Shown: one piece after another, positions 1 through 6,345 of the stretch | Layout: each line of letters starts with the position of its first letter | Position numbering within the stretch: the stretch's first letter is position 1 | Translations under genes and position numbers: made by a program | Notes under the pieces: generated by a model | Told to the model about the DNA's origin: nothing | The model's database searches: none | Seen by the model: only the letters and a program-made list of their open reading frames with translations | NCBI GenBank assembly: GCA_910577605.1 | Contig: CAJTON010000036.1 | Span: 1 to 8,720, forward strand | Direction of reading: 5' to 3' | From: an uncultured Butyrivibrio sp. | Lineage (GTDB): Bacteria; Bacillota; Clostridia; Lachnospirales; Lachnospiraceae | Length of the DNA stretch: 8,720 nt

Positions 1-526
1 CGGGCAGACGGAGGCGACAGCCCGGATGACCTGCCATATTCTTAACAAAAATCCGGGTAAGCTGGGAAGCGCGGGGCGTGTTTTAACGGGCGGAAGCATG
101 CGGGTCATAGACGGGGAGCTTGTGTATAAGGGGAACAACGTGACTATGGGATATGCGCAAAGCTGCGAGGATCTGGTAAACGGCGACGAACGCGGCGGAA
201 TTTTGTATACCGGAGATATGGGTCATTTTGTGTATATTATGGGACGGAAAAAACGCATAGCTAAAATCAACGGAAACAGGATAAGCCTGGATGAGCTGGA
301 AAATCTGATAATGGCGGATTGTGGAGTAACCGCCGCCTGTGTAGAACGCGCCGACGGAGTCAGTGTTGTTTTGGAGACGGATAGCCTTGATGCTTCCGTA
401 ACTGAATATGTGAGAAATTATGTGATAAAACGGACGGGTATCAACGGACGGCTAATTAAGTCTGTTATGCTCAATGAGCTTCCAAGGAATGAAAACGGCA
501 AGATTTTATATGAAAAAATAGAATGA
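1..526 (+). CDS. AMP-dependent (ANL superfamily) acyl/aminoacyl ligase, C-terminal part
   Basis: This is the 3' end of a gene that begins before the window; the reading frame is open from base 2. The fragment starts inside ANL core motif A5 (Gly-Gln-Thr-Glu-Ala-Thr-Ala-Arg-Met, bases 2-28). It continues with A7 (Tyr-Thr-Gly-Asp, 206-217), A8/hinge (Gly-Arg-Lys-Lys-Arg, 242-256) and A10 near the end (Asn-Gly-Lys-Ile, Lys codon 500-502). The A10 lysine is the one that catalyses adenylation, so the C-terminal subdomain looks intact and active. The family activates a carboxylic acid as acyl-AMP and passes it to CoA or to a carrier-protein thiol. An ACP gene follows 176 bases downstream, so loading of that ACP is a reasonable inference, but the substrate cannot be read because the substrate-binding half is missing. 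It could also be an ordinary acyl-CoA synthetase. Confidence 0.9.
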   Translation, partial: GQTEATARMTCHILNKNPGKLGSAGRVLTGGSMRVIDGELVYKGNNVTMGYAQSCEDLVNGDERGGILYTGDMGHFVYIMGRKKRIAKINGNRISLDELENLIMADCGVTAACVERADGVSVVLETDSLDASVTEYVRNYVIKRTGINGRLIKSVMLNELPRNENGKILYEKIE

Positions 527-702
527 CAGATTATGATTCATAAATAATTATAAAATAATGAAAAAATCAATGTAATTATAATGCAAAAAATATAGTAAAA
601 TTTATTGCTTAATAAGTTGACGCAAAATATATCCTATGTTACTTTTAATAGTGTAAAACACACTATTTATTTAATTGTAGCAATTCGATTAGGGATAAGA
701 GT
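527..702 (+). promoter_or_regulatory. AT-rich intergenic region with a candidate promoter for the ACP operon
   Basis: This 176-base gap is much richer in A and T than the flanking ligase gene, and I see no gene in it. TTGACG at 617-622 is a good -35 candidate. The box 17 bases on (TACTTT, 640-645) is poor, and the better box TTTAAT (644-649) is 21 bases away. An alternative pair is TTGCTT 605-610 with TATATC 628-633, 17 bases apart. None is decisive. No strong terminator for the upstream ligase is visible: the only hairpin, TTATG/CATAA at 531-543, is short and AT-only. Read-through from the ligase gene is therefore possible. Confidence 0.35.
647..667. repeat. Perfect 8-bp inverted repeat, candidate operator
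   Basis: AATAGTGT (647-654) and ACACTATT (660-667) are exact reverse complements separated by AAAAC. The repeat ends 35 bases before the ACP start codon and lies just downstream of the candidate -35 box at 617-622. That is where a repressor-type operator would overlap the start of transcription. It is not followed by a T-tract and is AT-rich, so it does not look like a terminator. I cannot assign it to a regulator family, and no regulator gene is in the window. Confidence 0.4.
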
Positions 703-951
703 ATGTATGATTCATTGATTGGAATTATTAAGGAAAATGCAAGTAATATGCCAAAAGACTATATAATTACTTCAGATACGAAATTGATTGAAGATTTAAA
801 ATATGATTCGGTGGACTTGATGCAGTTGATCATAGATATAGAGGATGAATTCGGGGTTGATTTTATGAACTGTGATATACTGGCGGAAAAAATTGATACG
901 CCGGGAAGCCTTATGGAACTCATTCTGTCGGTAAGTACACCTCATCCATAG
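703..951 (+). CDS. Free-standing acyl carrier protein
   Basis: This 82-residue acidic protein has the length and helix pattern of an acyl or peptidyl carrier protein. The phosphopantetheine attachment site is Asp35-Ser36-Val37-Asp38-Leu39-Met40, with Ser36 as the modified residue. It sits at the start of helix II after the typical Asp-Leu-Lys-Tyr lead-in, followed by Glu-Asp-Glu-Phe-Gly-Val further on. The start is set by AGGGA at 691-695, seven bases before ATG. The Asp-Ser-Val variant, in place of Asp-Ser-Leu, is common in dedicated carrier proteins. No fatty-acid synthesis gene surrounds it. It lies between an adenylating ligase and a BtrH-like protein, which points to a dedicated carrier in a small pathway rather than the housekeeping AcpP. 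No phosphopantetheinyl transferase is in the window, so one encoded elsewhere must activate it. Confidence 0.9.
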   Translation: MYDSLIGIIKENASNMPKDYIITSDTKLIEDLKYDSVDLMQLIIDIEDEFGVDFMNCDILAEKIDTPGSLMELILSVSTPHP

Positions 952-1000
952 TCTTTTATGCATCGGTAAACAGCACGATATAAAGGAAGGAAATAAAACT

Positions 1001-1948
1001 ATGACGGATAATATTAAAATTCTTGAACTTAATACAAGACCTCCGGTGTCCGTATACAATCATCATGCTTTCGGAACGGGAATAATAACTACAGCGCCAT
1101 GGGGCATGAACTGGATATACAATAATTATATAATGCTTGGATTTTATCCGGACGAGGGACCGCTTACCTTTGATTTTTATATGGATTATATATACTGTCA
1201 GCCTGTTTTTGACAGAGAATTTCTTTCAAATTCAATTATAAAATATATAAAAGAGAAACCCGACAGCCTTGTTATATCACAGATAAACGACGGAAAATAT
1301 GTCGAGTGCTGTGTGGACGAATATTATATTCCGAACCGTGAGGCATACGGAGCATATCATTTCATACACAACCTGCTGATATACGGTTATGACGACGACA
1401 AGAAAATATTTTATACCGCCGGCTATGATGAGAGCGGTAAATATACTTCCGATACATTGTCATATAAGATATTCCGTACGTCGTCTCCTGGTAAATTCAA
1501 TATTCTTAAATTCAGGGACGATATGAACTGTGATCTTTGCGCGGATTACATTCAAAGGCAGCTGATGGAGTACAACGGGGAAATACCCGTGGACCCGGTC
1601 GGATCGTATCCGGCTAAGGGCAGGACCATCGGTATTCACGCGGTTGATTCTCTTATGGATTATATACAAAAACATGTTTTGGCAGACGAAGATGTCGATA
1701 TGCGACCGATAAGCATTCTCTATAATCACAGAATGCTTATGTGCGAAAGAATGAGTCATATGGAAAAAGCTGGCTTGGCGGATGATGAAGCAGTAAAGAC
1801 ATCATATGAGCAGCTGAAGCTTTGCGAGATGATAAAAAACAGACAAATGCTGTATAATATGCGCGCAAAGGACGGCGACAAGGAGAAGCTGCTCGAACTT
1901 ACTGGGGCGTTTAAGGGCATGAAGCTGCCGCATCTGCGACGCATATAA
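1001..1948 (+). CDS. BtrH N-terminal-like protein (papain-fold acyltransferase family), tentative
   Basis: A cytoplasmic protein of 315 residues with no signal peptide or membrane segment; ribosome binding site AGGAAGG at 984-990. The most telling part is residues 101-131: a strand ending in Cys103-Cys104-Val-Asp106-Glu-Tyr-Tyr-Ile-Pro, followed by His120, His123 and Leu-Ile-Tyr-Gly-Tyr-Asp131. The Asp-x-Tyr-Tyr ... His ... Tyr-Gly-Tyr-Asp pattern is what I know from proteins related to the N-terminal domain of BtrH. BtrH is the butirosin enzyme that moves an acyl group from carrier protein BtrI to an aminoglycoside. The N-terminal Cys expected for a papain-like nucleophile is absent; the equivalent stretch reads His21-His22-Ala-Phe, with Trp-Ile-Tyr-Asn-Asn-Tyr-Ile further on. 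It may therefore use another residue or be a non-catalytic relative. The C-terminal third (about 215-300) is helical and charged. The adjacent ACP fits a carrier-dependent transferase. The family call is from memory of motifs and not confirmed by a search. Confidence 0.5.
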   Translation: MTDNIKILELNTRPPVSVYNHHAFGTGIITTAPWGMNWIYNNYIMLGFYPDEGPLTFDFYMDYIYCQPVFDREFLSNSIIKYIKEKPDSLVISQINDGKYVECCVDEYYIPNREAYGAYHFIHNLLIYGYDDDKKIFYTAGYDESGKYTSDTLSYKIFRTSSPGKFNILKFRDDMNCDLCADYIQRQLMEYNGEIPVDPVGSYPAKGRTIGIHAVDSLMDYIQKHVLADEDVDMRPISILYNHRMLMCERMSHMEKAGLADDEAVKTSYEQLKLCEMIKNRQMLYNMRAKDGDKEKLLELTGAFKGMKLPHLRRI

Positions 1949-1974
1949 TGTAACAGTATTAAAATAGTAAGCGT

Positions 1975-1991
1975 AAAGTATTTTTTACTTT
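1975..1991. repeat. Short AT-rich inverted repeat between genes
   Basis: AAAGTA (1975-1980) and TACTTT (1986-1991) are reverse complements around five T's, in the 88-base gap between the BtrH-like gene and the exported protein gene. The stem has a single G-C pair and no following T-tract, so it is a poor terminator. It could be a weak operator or an mRNA feature. The flanking TTACTTTTAA (1985-1994) also occurs at 639-648 before the ACP gene. Confidence 0.25.
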
Positions 1992-2036
1992 TAAAATATG
2001 ACTGATTAAATTATAATATGAGAAGGGAAACCTTTT

Positions 2037-3305
2037 ATGAAAAGAAAAATAGCAGGCTTCGGAATAATTCTGTTATGGATATTCAGCCGCGCCGTGAAAT
2101 CATACAGCGCCGGAGACGCGGACTTGCAGGAATTATCGGCGGTAGCAGAAATGTATGCGGACGCAGTATGCACTGACGAGGCAGACTGGTATGCGGACGG
2201 TGAACTGAAATTTGCGATAAGCATTTTTGACGAGGAATGGAAGGCATTGGAAGGTGAGGAGGAAATGCTTGCGGTCTGCCAGCTTCCCGATAAGCTGTTA
2301 AAAAAGCTTTCTACATATGACTTGCTCAAGCTGACCGAGGAATATCCGATGCTTGGGGACATATACGCAGCAAATACGATGGAGGAGGGCTTTCGTAACG
2401 TCGTTGATTCCTTTAACGGGCTTCGTGAGCTATTAAGCCGCGAGGACTGTCTTGAGGTGGTATGCGATGAATACGATAACCTCATTTTCCCTGAGAAATG
2501 TGCTATAAGCTACAATGAATGTAAGACAGAAGAAGAAAAAGTAGCGTTATTCAATAAGATACTTCATGATGATGAACTGCTGAAAATAGAAACTGAAGAT
2601 TCAAAGCCCCTTCTTGTATGCGATCTTCTTGAGATGATAATGTTAGATAAAACCACGGAAGAGAATGTTGAAACTCTGTTTGAAACGGTGGTGGACAAAG
2701 CGACGGAAAAAGAGAAGTCGGAGTATTTTGAGGAGAAGGATAAATACTTGTATGTTTCCGAACTGGAGGAAAGTATGCTGTCCGAGGCTTCGGCGTATGC
2801 CGTTACGGAAACTGATGATAACACTACAATAAAGAAGGTATACTGGAGAGGCGTTGCTATAGAGGTGAAGGCGGCGGATACGCTTACATATCTTACTTAC
2901 GAAGAGGCAATGAACATTTTGAGGAAGTGCTCTGATAAAGATGTGCTATCGTTAGTAAGCATTGGAAATCAGCAATATAATTGCCATTCCTATGCATGGC
3001 TTAAGAAGATTTTTCCGGGAGATTATCATAGATATTGGCTAAACAGCGTGCCTTCAGGACTTATGAACCAATGTAAAAAATATGATGAACCATATTATGG
3101 TGCTGTGGCGTATACGGCACAACATTCAGCTGTTGTGGTAGATGAGGATAATGAAGTATGGAAAGATGGGCGATGGGTACTTGATCCCATTGTCGTTGCG
3201 AAATGGGCAGGCGGACCGATTGTCAGAGGTCCTATGAATGCCGGAGCTTTTCGTATGGAACATGGACCTGGAGTTAAGTATTATTATCTCTCATTAACAA
3301 AATGA
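2037..3305 (+). CDS. Exported protein with C-terminal papain-like (NCHSYAW) module
   Basis: This protein of 422 residues starts with a basic N-terminus and a short hydrophobic core (residues 8-16), with a possible signal peptidase site after Ser-Tyr-Ser-Ala25. Arg18 weakens the signal call. A helical domain at about 83-240 begins Leu-Pro-Asp-Lys and contains Leu-Ser-Thr-Tyr-Asp-Leu-Leu. It resembles the domain in the next gene. The C-terminal module carries Tyr-Asn-Cys316-His-Ser-Tyr-Ala-Trp, then Tyr-Trp, then His363-Ser-Ala-Val-Val-Val and a Lys-Trp-Ala-Gly-Gly segment. Cys316 and His363 are the expected dyad of a papain/NlpC-like fold. I recognise this Cys-His-Ser-Tyr-Ala-Trp family as a recurrent secreted module of Firmicutes without a firmly established activity; a cell-wall or peptide amidase role is only a guess. 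Ribosome binding site AGAAGGGA at 2021-2028 sets the start. The next gene begins 13 bases after the stop. Confidence 0.75.
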   Translation: MKRKIAGFGIILLWIFSRAVKSYSAGDADLQELSAVAEMYADAVCTDEADWYADGELKFAISIFDEEWKALEGEEEMLAVCQLPDKLLKKLSTYDLLKLTEEYPMLGDIYAANTMEEGFRNVVDSFNGLRELLSREDCLEVVCDEYDNLIFPEKCAISYNECKTEEEKVALFNKILHDDELLKIETEDSKPLLVCDLLEMIMLDKTTEENVETLFETVVDKATEKEKSEYFEEKDKYLYVSELEESMLSEASAYAVTETDDNTTIKKVYWRGVAIEVKAADTLTYLTYEEAMNILRKCSDKDVLSLVSIGNQQYNCHSYAWLKKIFPGDYHRYWLNSVPSGLMNQCKKYDEPYYGAVAYTAQHSAVVVDEDNEVWKDGRWVLDPIVVAKWAGGPIVRGPMNAGAFRMEHGPGVKYYYLSLTK

Positions 3306-3318
3306 AAGGAGAACTTTT

Positions 3319-4362
3319 ATGAAAAAAAGACCTGTATTTGTAATTATTACATTGTCACTTGTTTTATCTCTTTTTACATCAGGCTGCGGAACGAAAAAAG
3401 CTTCCTATGTTGGGAGATTGTTTGTGGACAAAAGCGAAACCGCAGAAGGAGAAAGCCAAAAAGCAGCGGAGCATAAAAGTCTTATCGCCAAGTATGTAAG
3501 AAATTCAGGAGAGCCGTATATAGCGCATGACTATATGATGGAAAAAGGCATGACAGCCAAGCATCCGGCAGAGGAATGGCTTGACACGGACGGAAAGCTC
3601 AGATTGCCATTTGACCCTGATGATATTAAGGAAATAGATAAAAATTCTTATGCAGAAACTACTGCTCATGAAAGAATATTTATGGTGGACGGTACAGAGC
3701 ATTATTATATTCCTGACGAGGTGGCTGTTAATGCTTCAACGGAAGAATTAGCGGATGTGTTTATTAGTTACGGTTATAATGGCGGACTGGTGCCGTCAAT
3801 GCTTTTCGGAAGAGAAAGTCTAGAAAGCATCTATGAACACAATTTTGTGCTTTTGCTGTCTAACAGCAACGCTTTGGAGGAAAGTTTAAGAAGAAATGAT
3901 TTTGTCAAAGTATATTATGAAAAGTACATGACGGAATCTGAAAATATGCCTGAACGATATGACGGAGGAAACAACCGGCTATATTTTGTATTATCAAATA
4001 AGACGGAAACGCTTGATGTGATCGAGGTTCTGCTTGCTCAGCCGGAGTCGTATGAACAGCTGACGAAAAAACAGCGGGAATCGCTTGTAAGGCGCGTATT
4101 GAAGAGGGAGATAAAGGGAGAACAGGGAGAATTGCTGTCTAGGGGAGGAAACTCTAAGTATTGGACCAATTTTTTTACCTGCATAGCGGGGGAAGCATAT
4201 TTGCCTGCCGATATGGCGGCAATACCGGATGCTACTTTATTAGTATCGAAGATTACTGGTGCAATCGAGCGCGATAATAATCCGTGGCTCAAGACTATAA
4301 GCGCGATGGACTTCACCGAGGAAGAGCAGAAGATATTGGAGAAATATTTTGTAGTCAAGTAA
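3319..4362 (+). CDS. Membrane-anchored lipoprotein of unknown function
   Basis: A 347-residue protein with a lipoprotein signal: Met-Lys-Lys-Arg, a hydrophobic stretch (residues 5-19), then Thr-Ser-Gly-Cys23, the cysteine expected to be lipidated and held on the outer face of the membrane. The Thr at -3 is less usual than Leu. Residues 131-203 run from Ile-Pro-Asp-Glu-Val through a Ser-Thr-x-Glu-Leu segment to Tyr-Glu-Lys-Tyr. Residues 221-264 contain Leu-Leu-Ala-Gln-Pro-Glu-Ser-Tyr and a charged helix. Both segments line up by eye with the middle of the preceding exported protein, but there is no Cys-His-Ser-Tyr-Ala-Trp module here. The gene has a strong ribosome binding site (AAAGGAGAA, 3305-3313) that overlaps the preceding stop codon, so the two are surely cotranscribed. 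They may act together at the cell surface. I do not recognise a catalytic motif. Confidence 0.75.
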   Translation: MKKRPVFVIITLSLVLSLFTSGCGTKKASYVGRLFVDKSETAEGESQKAAEHKSLIAKYVRNSGEPYIAHDYMMEKGMTAKHPAEEWLDTDGKLRLPFDPDDIKEIDKNSYAETTAHERIFMVDGTEHYYIPDEVAVNASTEELADVFISYGYNGGLVPSMLFGRESLESIYEHNFVLLLSNSNALEESLRRNDFVKVYYEKYMTESENMPERYDGGNNRLYFVLSNKTETLDVIEVLLAQPESYEQLTKKQRESLVRRVLKREIKGEQGELLSRGGNSKYWTNFFTCIAGEAYLPADMAAIPDATLLVSKITGAIERDNNPWLKTISAMDFTEEEQKILEKYFVVK

Positions 4363-4426
4363 TACGAATGTAGACAAAGGATAGCTGTTTTTCCGCAAAA
4401 TACGCACTGCGCACGGAGAATATACG

Positions 4427-5665
4427 ATGAGATATGACAGAATAATAGGCTTCATAAAGAAATGCTATCAAAATGTGCCTCTATATAAAAATATTGCGCG
4501 GGAGATGAGCATTTCCGAGATCAACCACATAACAGACGTCCCTGTTATCGGTAAAAAAGAGCTTATCGGAAGACAGAATGAATGTATTGCTCCTGAGTAT
4601 TGCGGCAAGTATATCAATAATGAACTGTTGTTAATGAGGACCTCCGGCTCCACGGGACATTATCTTCAGATAATGTGGGACATGGCGGATATTGACCGTT
4701 CGCTTGTGGGACTGTGGCTGAGGAGAGCTAAGAATTACGGCATATTTCCGCACAGCAGACTTGTTATTTTCTTTACTGACGCGCTAAGTCCGGACAGATA
4801 CAGACAGGAGAGAAACGAATTGGGGATAAGCAAACAGATGCTTCTTCCTCATAATATCGGGGCTGCCTGCGCAAATATCGTTTCGTGGGACCCGGAATGG
4901 ATGATACTCCAGCCGCAGACGGCGGTGCTGCTTACGGAATATATAAAGCGCAGCGGCTGCGGCGTCCCGCCTTCTCTGAAATATGTTGAATTTACGGGGG
5001 AGGTCCTTGATCCTTCGGTAAGAAAAGACGTTGAAAATATATTCGGATGCGTGACCGCGAATCAATACGGCGCAAATGAAACAGGCTCCGTCGCGTATGA
5101 GTGCCCGTGTGGAAACCTTCATGTTATGAGCGGCAATGTATACGCCGAGATCGTCGATGAGGACGGCGTGACGGTTGCGGACAGCATATCGGGTGCGTAT
5201 GACGGTGAACGCGCAAAGGGCGCAATAGTCGTGACTTCTCTGACTAATAAAGCAATGCCGTTTATCAGGTATGACATAGGCGACAAAGGGGCTATTCTGA
5301 ATAAAAAATGCGCCTGCGGCTGCAAATTCCCCGTAATGGAACTGCATGGCGGAAGGCGGAATGACTTTATATCGCAAAAGGACGGCGGCAGGATGAGCTC
5401 GTATCTTTTGGTGAAAATGATAGACAGGCTCAACGCGGTTACCGACGGCGCGGTATTGCAGTTTCATTTTACGCAGCGCGCGTATGATAAATTTAAAGTG
5501 CGACTGTATACGGAGGAGGACAAGGAAGAAATAAGAGCGGTCATATCGGAAATATTTGAAGAGGAATTTCCGTACGAGGCTCAACTGGAAGTATGCTTTG
5601 AAAATGCCTCAATGAATGTAGGAACAGACGGCAAGTACGCTTATTTTACGAATGAGACCGCTTAA
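4427..5665 (+). CDS. PaaK/CapK-type AMP-forming ligase
   Basis: A 412-residue protein close in length to phenylacetate-CoA ligases (about 430) and their CapK-like relatives. It has the AMP-binding loop Arg71-Thr-Ser-Gly-Ser-Thr-Gly77, the motif Tyr214-Gly-Ala-Asn-Glu-Thr-Gly220, the hinge-side motif Ile280-Arg-Tyr-Asp-Ile-Gly-Asp286, and a late Gly-Lys403-Tyr that would be the C-terminal adenylation lysine. Cysteines at 226/228 (before Gly-Asn-Leu-His) and at 295/297/299 resemble the metal-site positions seen in many family members. The enzyme would activate a carboxylic acid, often aromatic, as an adenylate and transfer it to CoA or a carrier thiol. It has ribosome binding site GGAG at 4415-4418 and lies 64 bases after the lipoprotein gene, with no terminator between. 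It is the last gene before the terminator at 5737-5767. The substrate is unknown, and loading of the upstream ACP is an inference. Confidence 0.88.
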   Translation: MRYDRIIGFIKKCYQNVPLYKNIAREMSISEINHITDVPVIGKKELIGRQNECIAPEYCGKYINNELLLMRTSGSTGHYLQIMWDMADIDRSLVGLWLRRAKNYGIFPHSRLVIFFTDALSPDRYRQERNELGISKQMLLPHNIGAACANIVSWDPEWMILQPQTAVLLTEYIKRSGCGVPPSLKYVEFTGEVLDPSVRKDVENIFGCVTANQYGANETGSVAYECPCGNLHVMSGNVYAEIVDEDGVTVADSISGAYDGERAKGAIVVTSLTNKAMPFIRYDIGDKGAILNKKCACGCKFPVMELHGGRRNDFISQKDGGRMSSYLLVKMIDRLNAVTDGAVLQFHFTQRAYDKFKVRLYTEEDKEEIRAVISEIFEEEFPYEAQLEVCFENASMNVGTDGKYAYFTNETA

Positions 5666-5736
5666 CGTAGAGGAGCGTGTAGCCGCTTCGCTTGTGCAGG
5701 AGGCTGCGCGTGATGCCGCCCGGACGGCAGAAAACA

Positions 5737-5767
5737 GGGGACGCTGCAGGCGTCCCTCTTGTTTTTT
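5737..5767 (+). terminator. Intrinsic terminator ending the ACP-ligase operon
   Basis: GGGACGC (5738-5744) and GCGTCCC (5750-5756) form a perfect 7-bp GC-rich stem with loop TGCAG, extended by a G-T pair, followed by TCTTGTTTTTT. It lies 72 bases after the PaaK-type ligase stop and just before the convergent cupin gene's stop. On the - strand the stem is followed by CTGTTTTCTG, so it might also serve weakly as the cupin gene's terminator. Confidence 0.85.
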
Positions 5768-5770
5768 ATT

Positions 5771-6208
5771 CTAGTGTTCCTCCATATCGGCAATGCGTTT
5801 TGTTGATTGGACTGTGCCGTGAGGATGATGCGGCGGCGCGTATATGGTGTAGATTTTGAGCGGGCAGTTTCCGGTATTTACAATGTTGTGCCATGTTCCC
5901 GCGGGAACAAAGACCGCGCATCCGTCGGAAACCGGAAACTGATAATTAAGGCAGTTTTCGGAAGGCCCCATGAAGGCGGTGCCGCTGCCGCTTTCTATCC
6001 GCAAAAACTGGTCGGTTTCAGGATGTACCTCAAGGCCTATTTCGCCGCATATGGGGATGCACATAAGCGTAAGCTGCAAATGCCGCCCCGTCCATAGCGC
6101 CGTGCGGTAGTTCGCATTTTGTACGGTCGCCTTGTATATGTCGGTGACGAACGGCTGCGGGCCGTAATCCTTCGCCGGCGTATCATGACAATTGTTTTTT
6201 GAGTGCAT
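5771..6208 (-). CDS. Small single-domain cupin protein
   Basis: This 145-residue protein has both cupin motifs. Motif 1 covers Gly55 to Gly74, with Glu60, His62 and Gln67 in the usual metal-ligand positions. Motif 2 is Pro102-Ala-Gly-Thr-Trp-His107-Asn. It ends with a Tyr-Ala-Pro-Pro-His-His-Pro-His-Gly-Thr-Val segment typical of a widespread Firmicute and Bacteroidetes cupin group. Other conserved parts are Arg-Thr-Ala-Leu-Trp-Thr-Gly (35-41) and Leu-Gln-Leu-Thr-Leu-Met (44-49). The first motif-1 histidine is replaced by Glu60 and the usual Glu by Gln67. The family is often labelled mannose-6-phosphate isomerase-like, but the substrate is unknown and isomerase activity should not be assumed. 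On the - strand AGAGGGAGAG (6215-6224) precedes the ATG. It is convergent with the ligase operon and divergent from the tRNA, so it is probably monocistronic. I found no convincing promoter for it in 6209-6345. Confidence 0.9.
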   Translation of the reverse strand: MHSKNNCHDTPAKDYGPQPFVTDIYKATVQNANYRTALWTGRHLQLTLMCIPICGEIGLEVHPETDQFLRIESGSGTAFMGPSENCLNYQFPVSDGCAVFVPAGTWHNIVNTGNCPLKIYTIYAPPHHPHGTVQSTKRIADMEEH

Positions 6209-6306
6209 AAAAAACTCTCCCTCTTTTTATTAATAATATGGGGTTGATATTTTTGTGTGAGGATTAAAAAGGTCAAGGATCGTTTGTCATGCGGAATAAA
6301 TAATGC

Positions 6307-6338
6307 TTGCTTTTTGAATTAAGGTATGATAATATAAT
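6307..6338 (+). promoter_or_regulatory. Candidate promoter of tRNA-Leu
   Basis: A perfect -10 hexamer TATAAT lies at 6333-6338, placing the transcription start about at the first base of the tRNA (6346). The -35 is poor: TTGCTT at 6307-6312 is 20 bases upstream of the -10, and nothing near consensus sits at 17. GATAAT at 6328-6333, 15 bases from TTGCTT, is an alternative. The -10 is convincing; the full promoter is less so. Confidence 0.5.
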
Positions 6339-6345
6339 CAAGCGC

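Noticed and set aside
2012..2017. TATAAT as a promoter for the exported protein gene
   Set aside because: Transcription would start near 2024, inside the ribosome binding site at 2021-2028, so the mRNA would lack it. The hexamer is expected by chance in this AT-rich gap.
4784..5584. A 266-codon open frame on the - strand
   Set aside because: It lies wholly inside the PaaK-type ligase gene, whose motifs are clear. It has no recognisable domain and reads as an antisense shadow, as do the other - strand frames inside 6634-8094 and 2037-3305.
5652..5774. A 40-codon + strand frame overlapping the ligase stop
   Set aside because: It has no ribosome binding site and runs through the terminator stem and T-tract, so it is unlikely to be translated.
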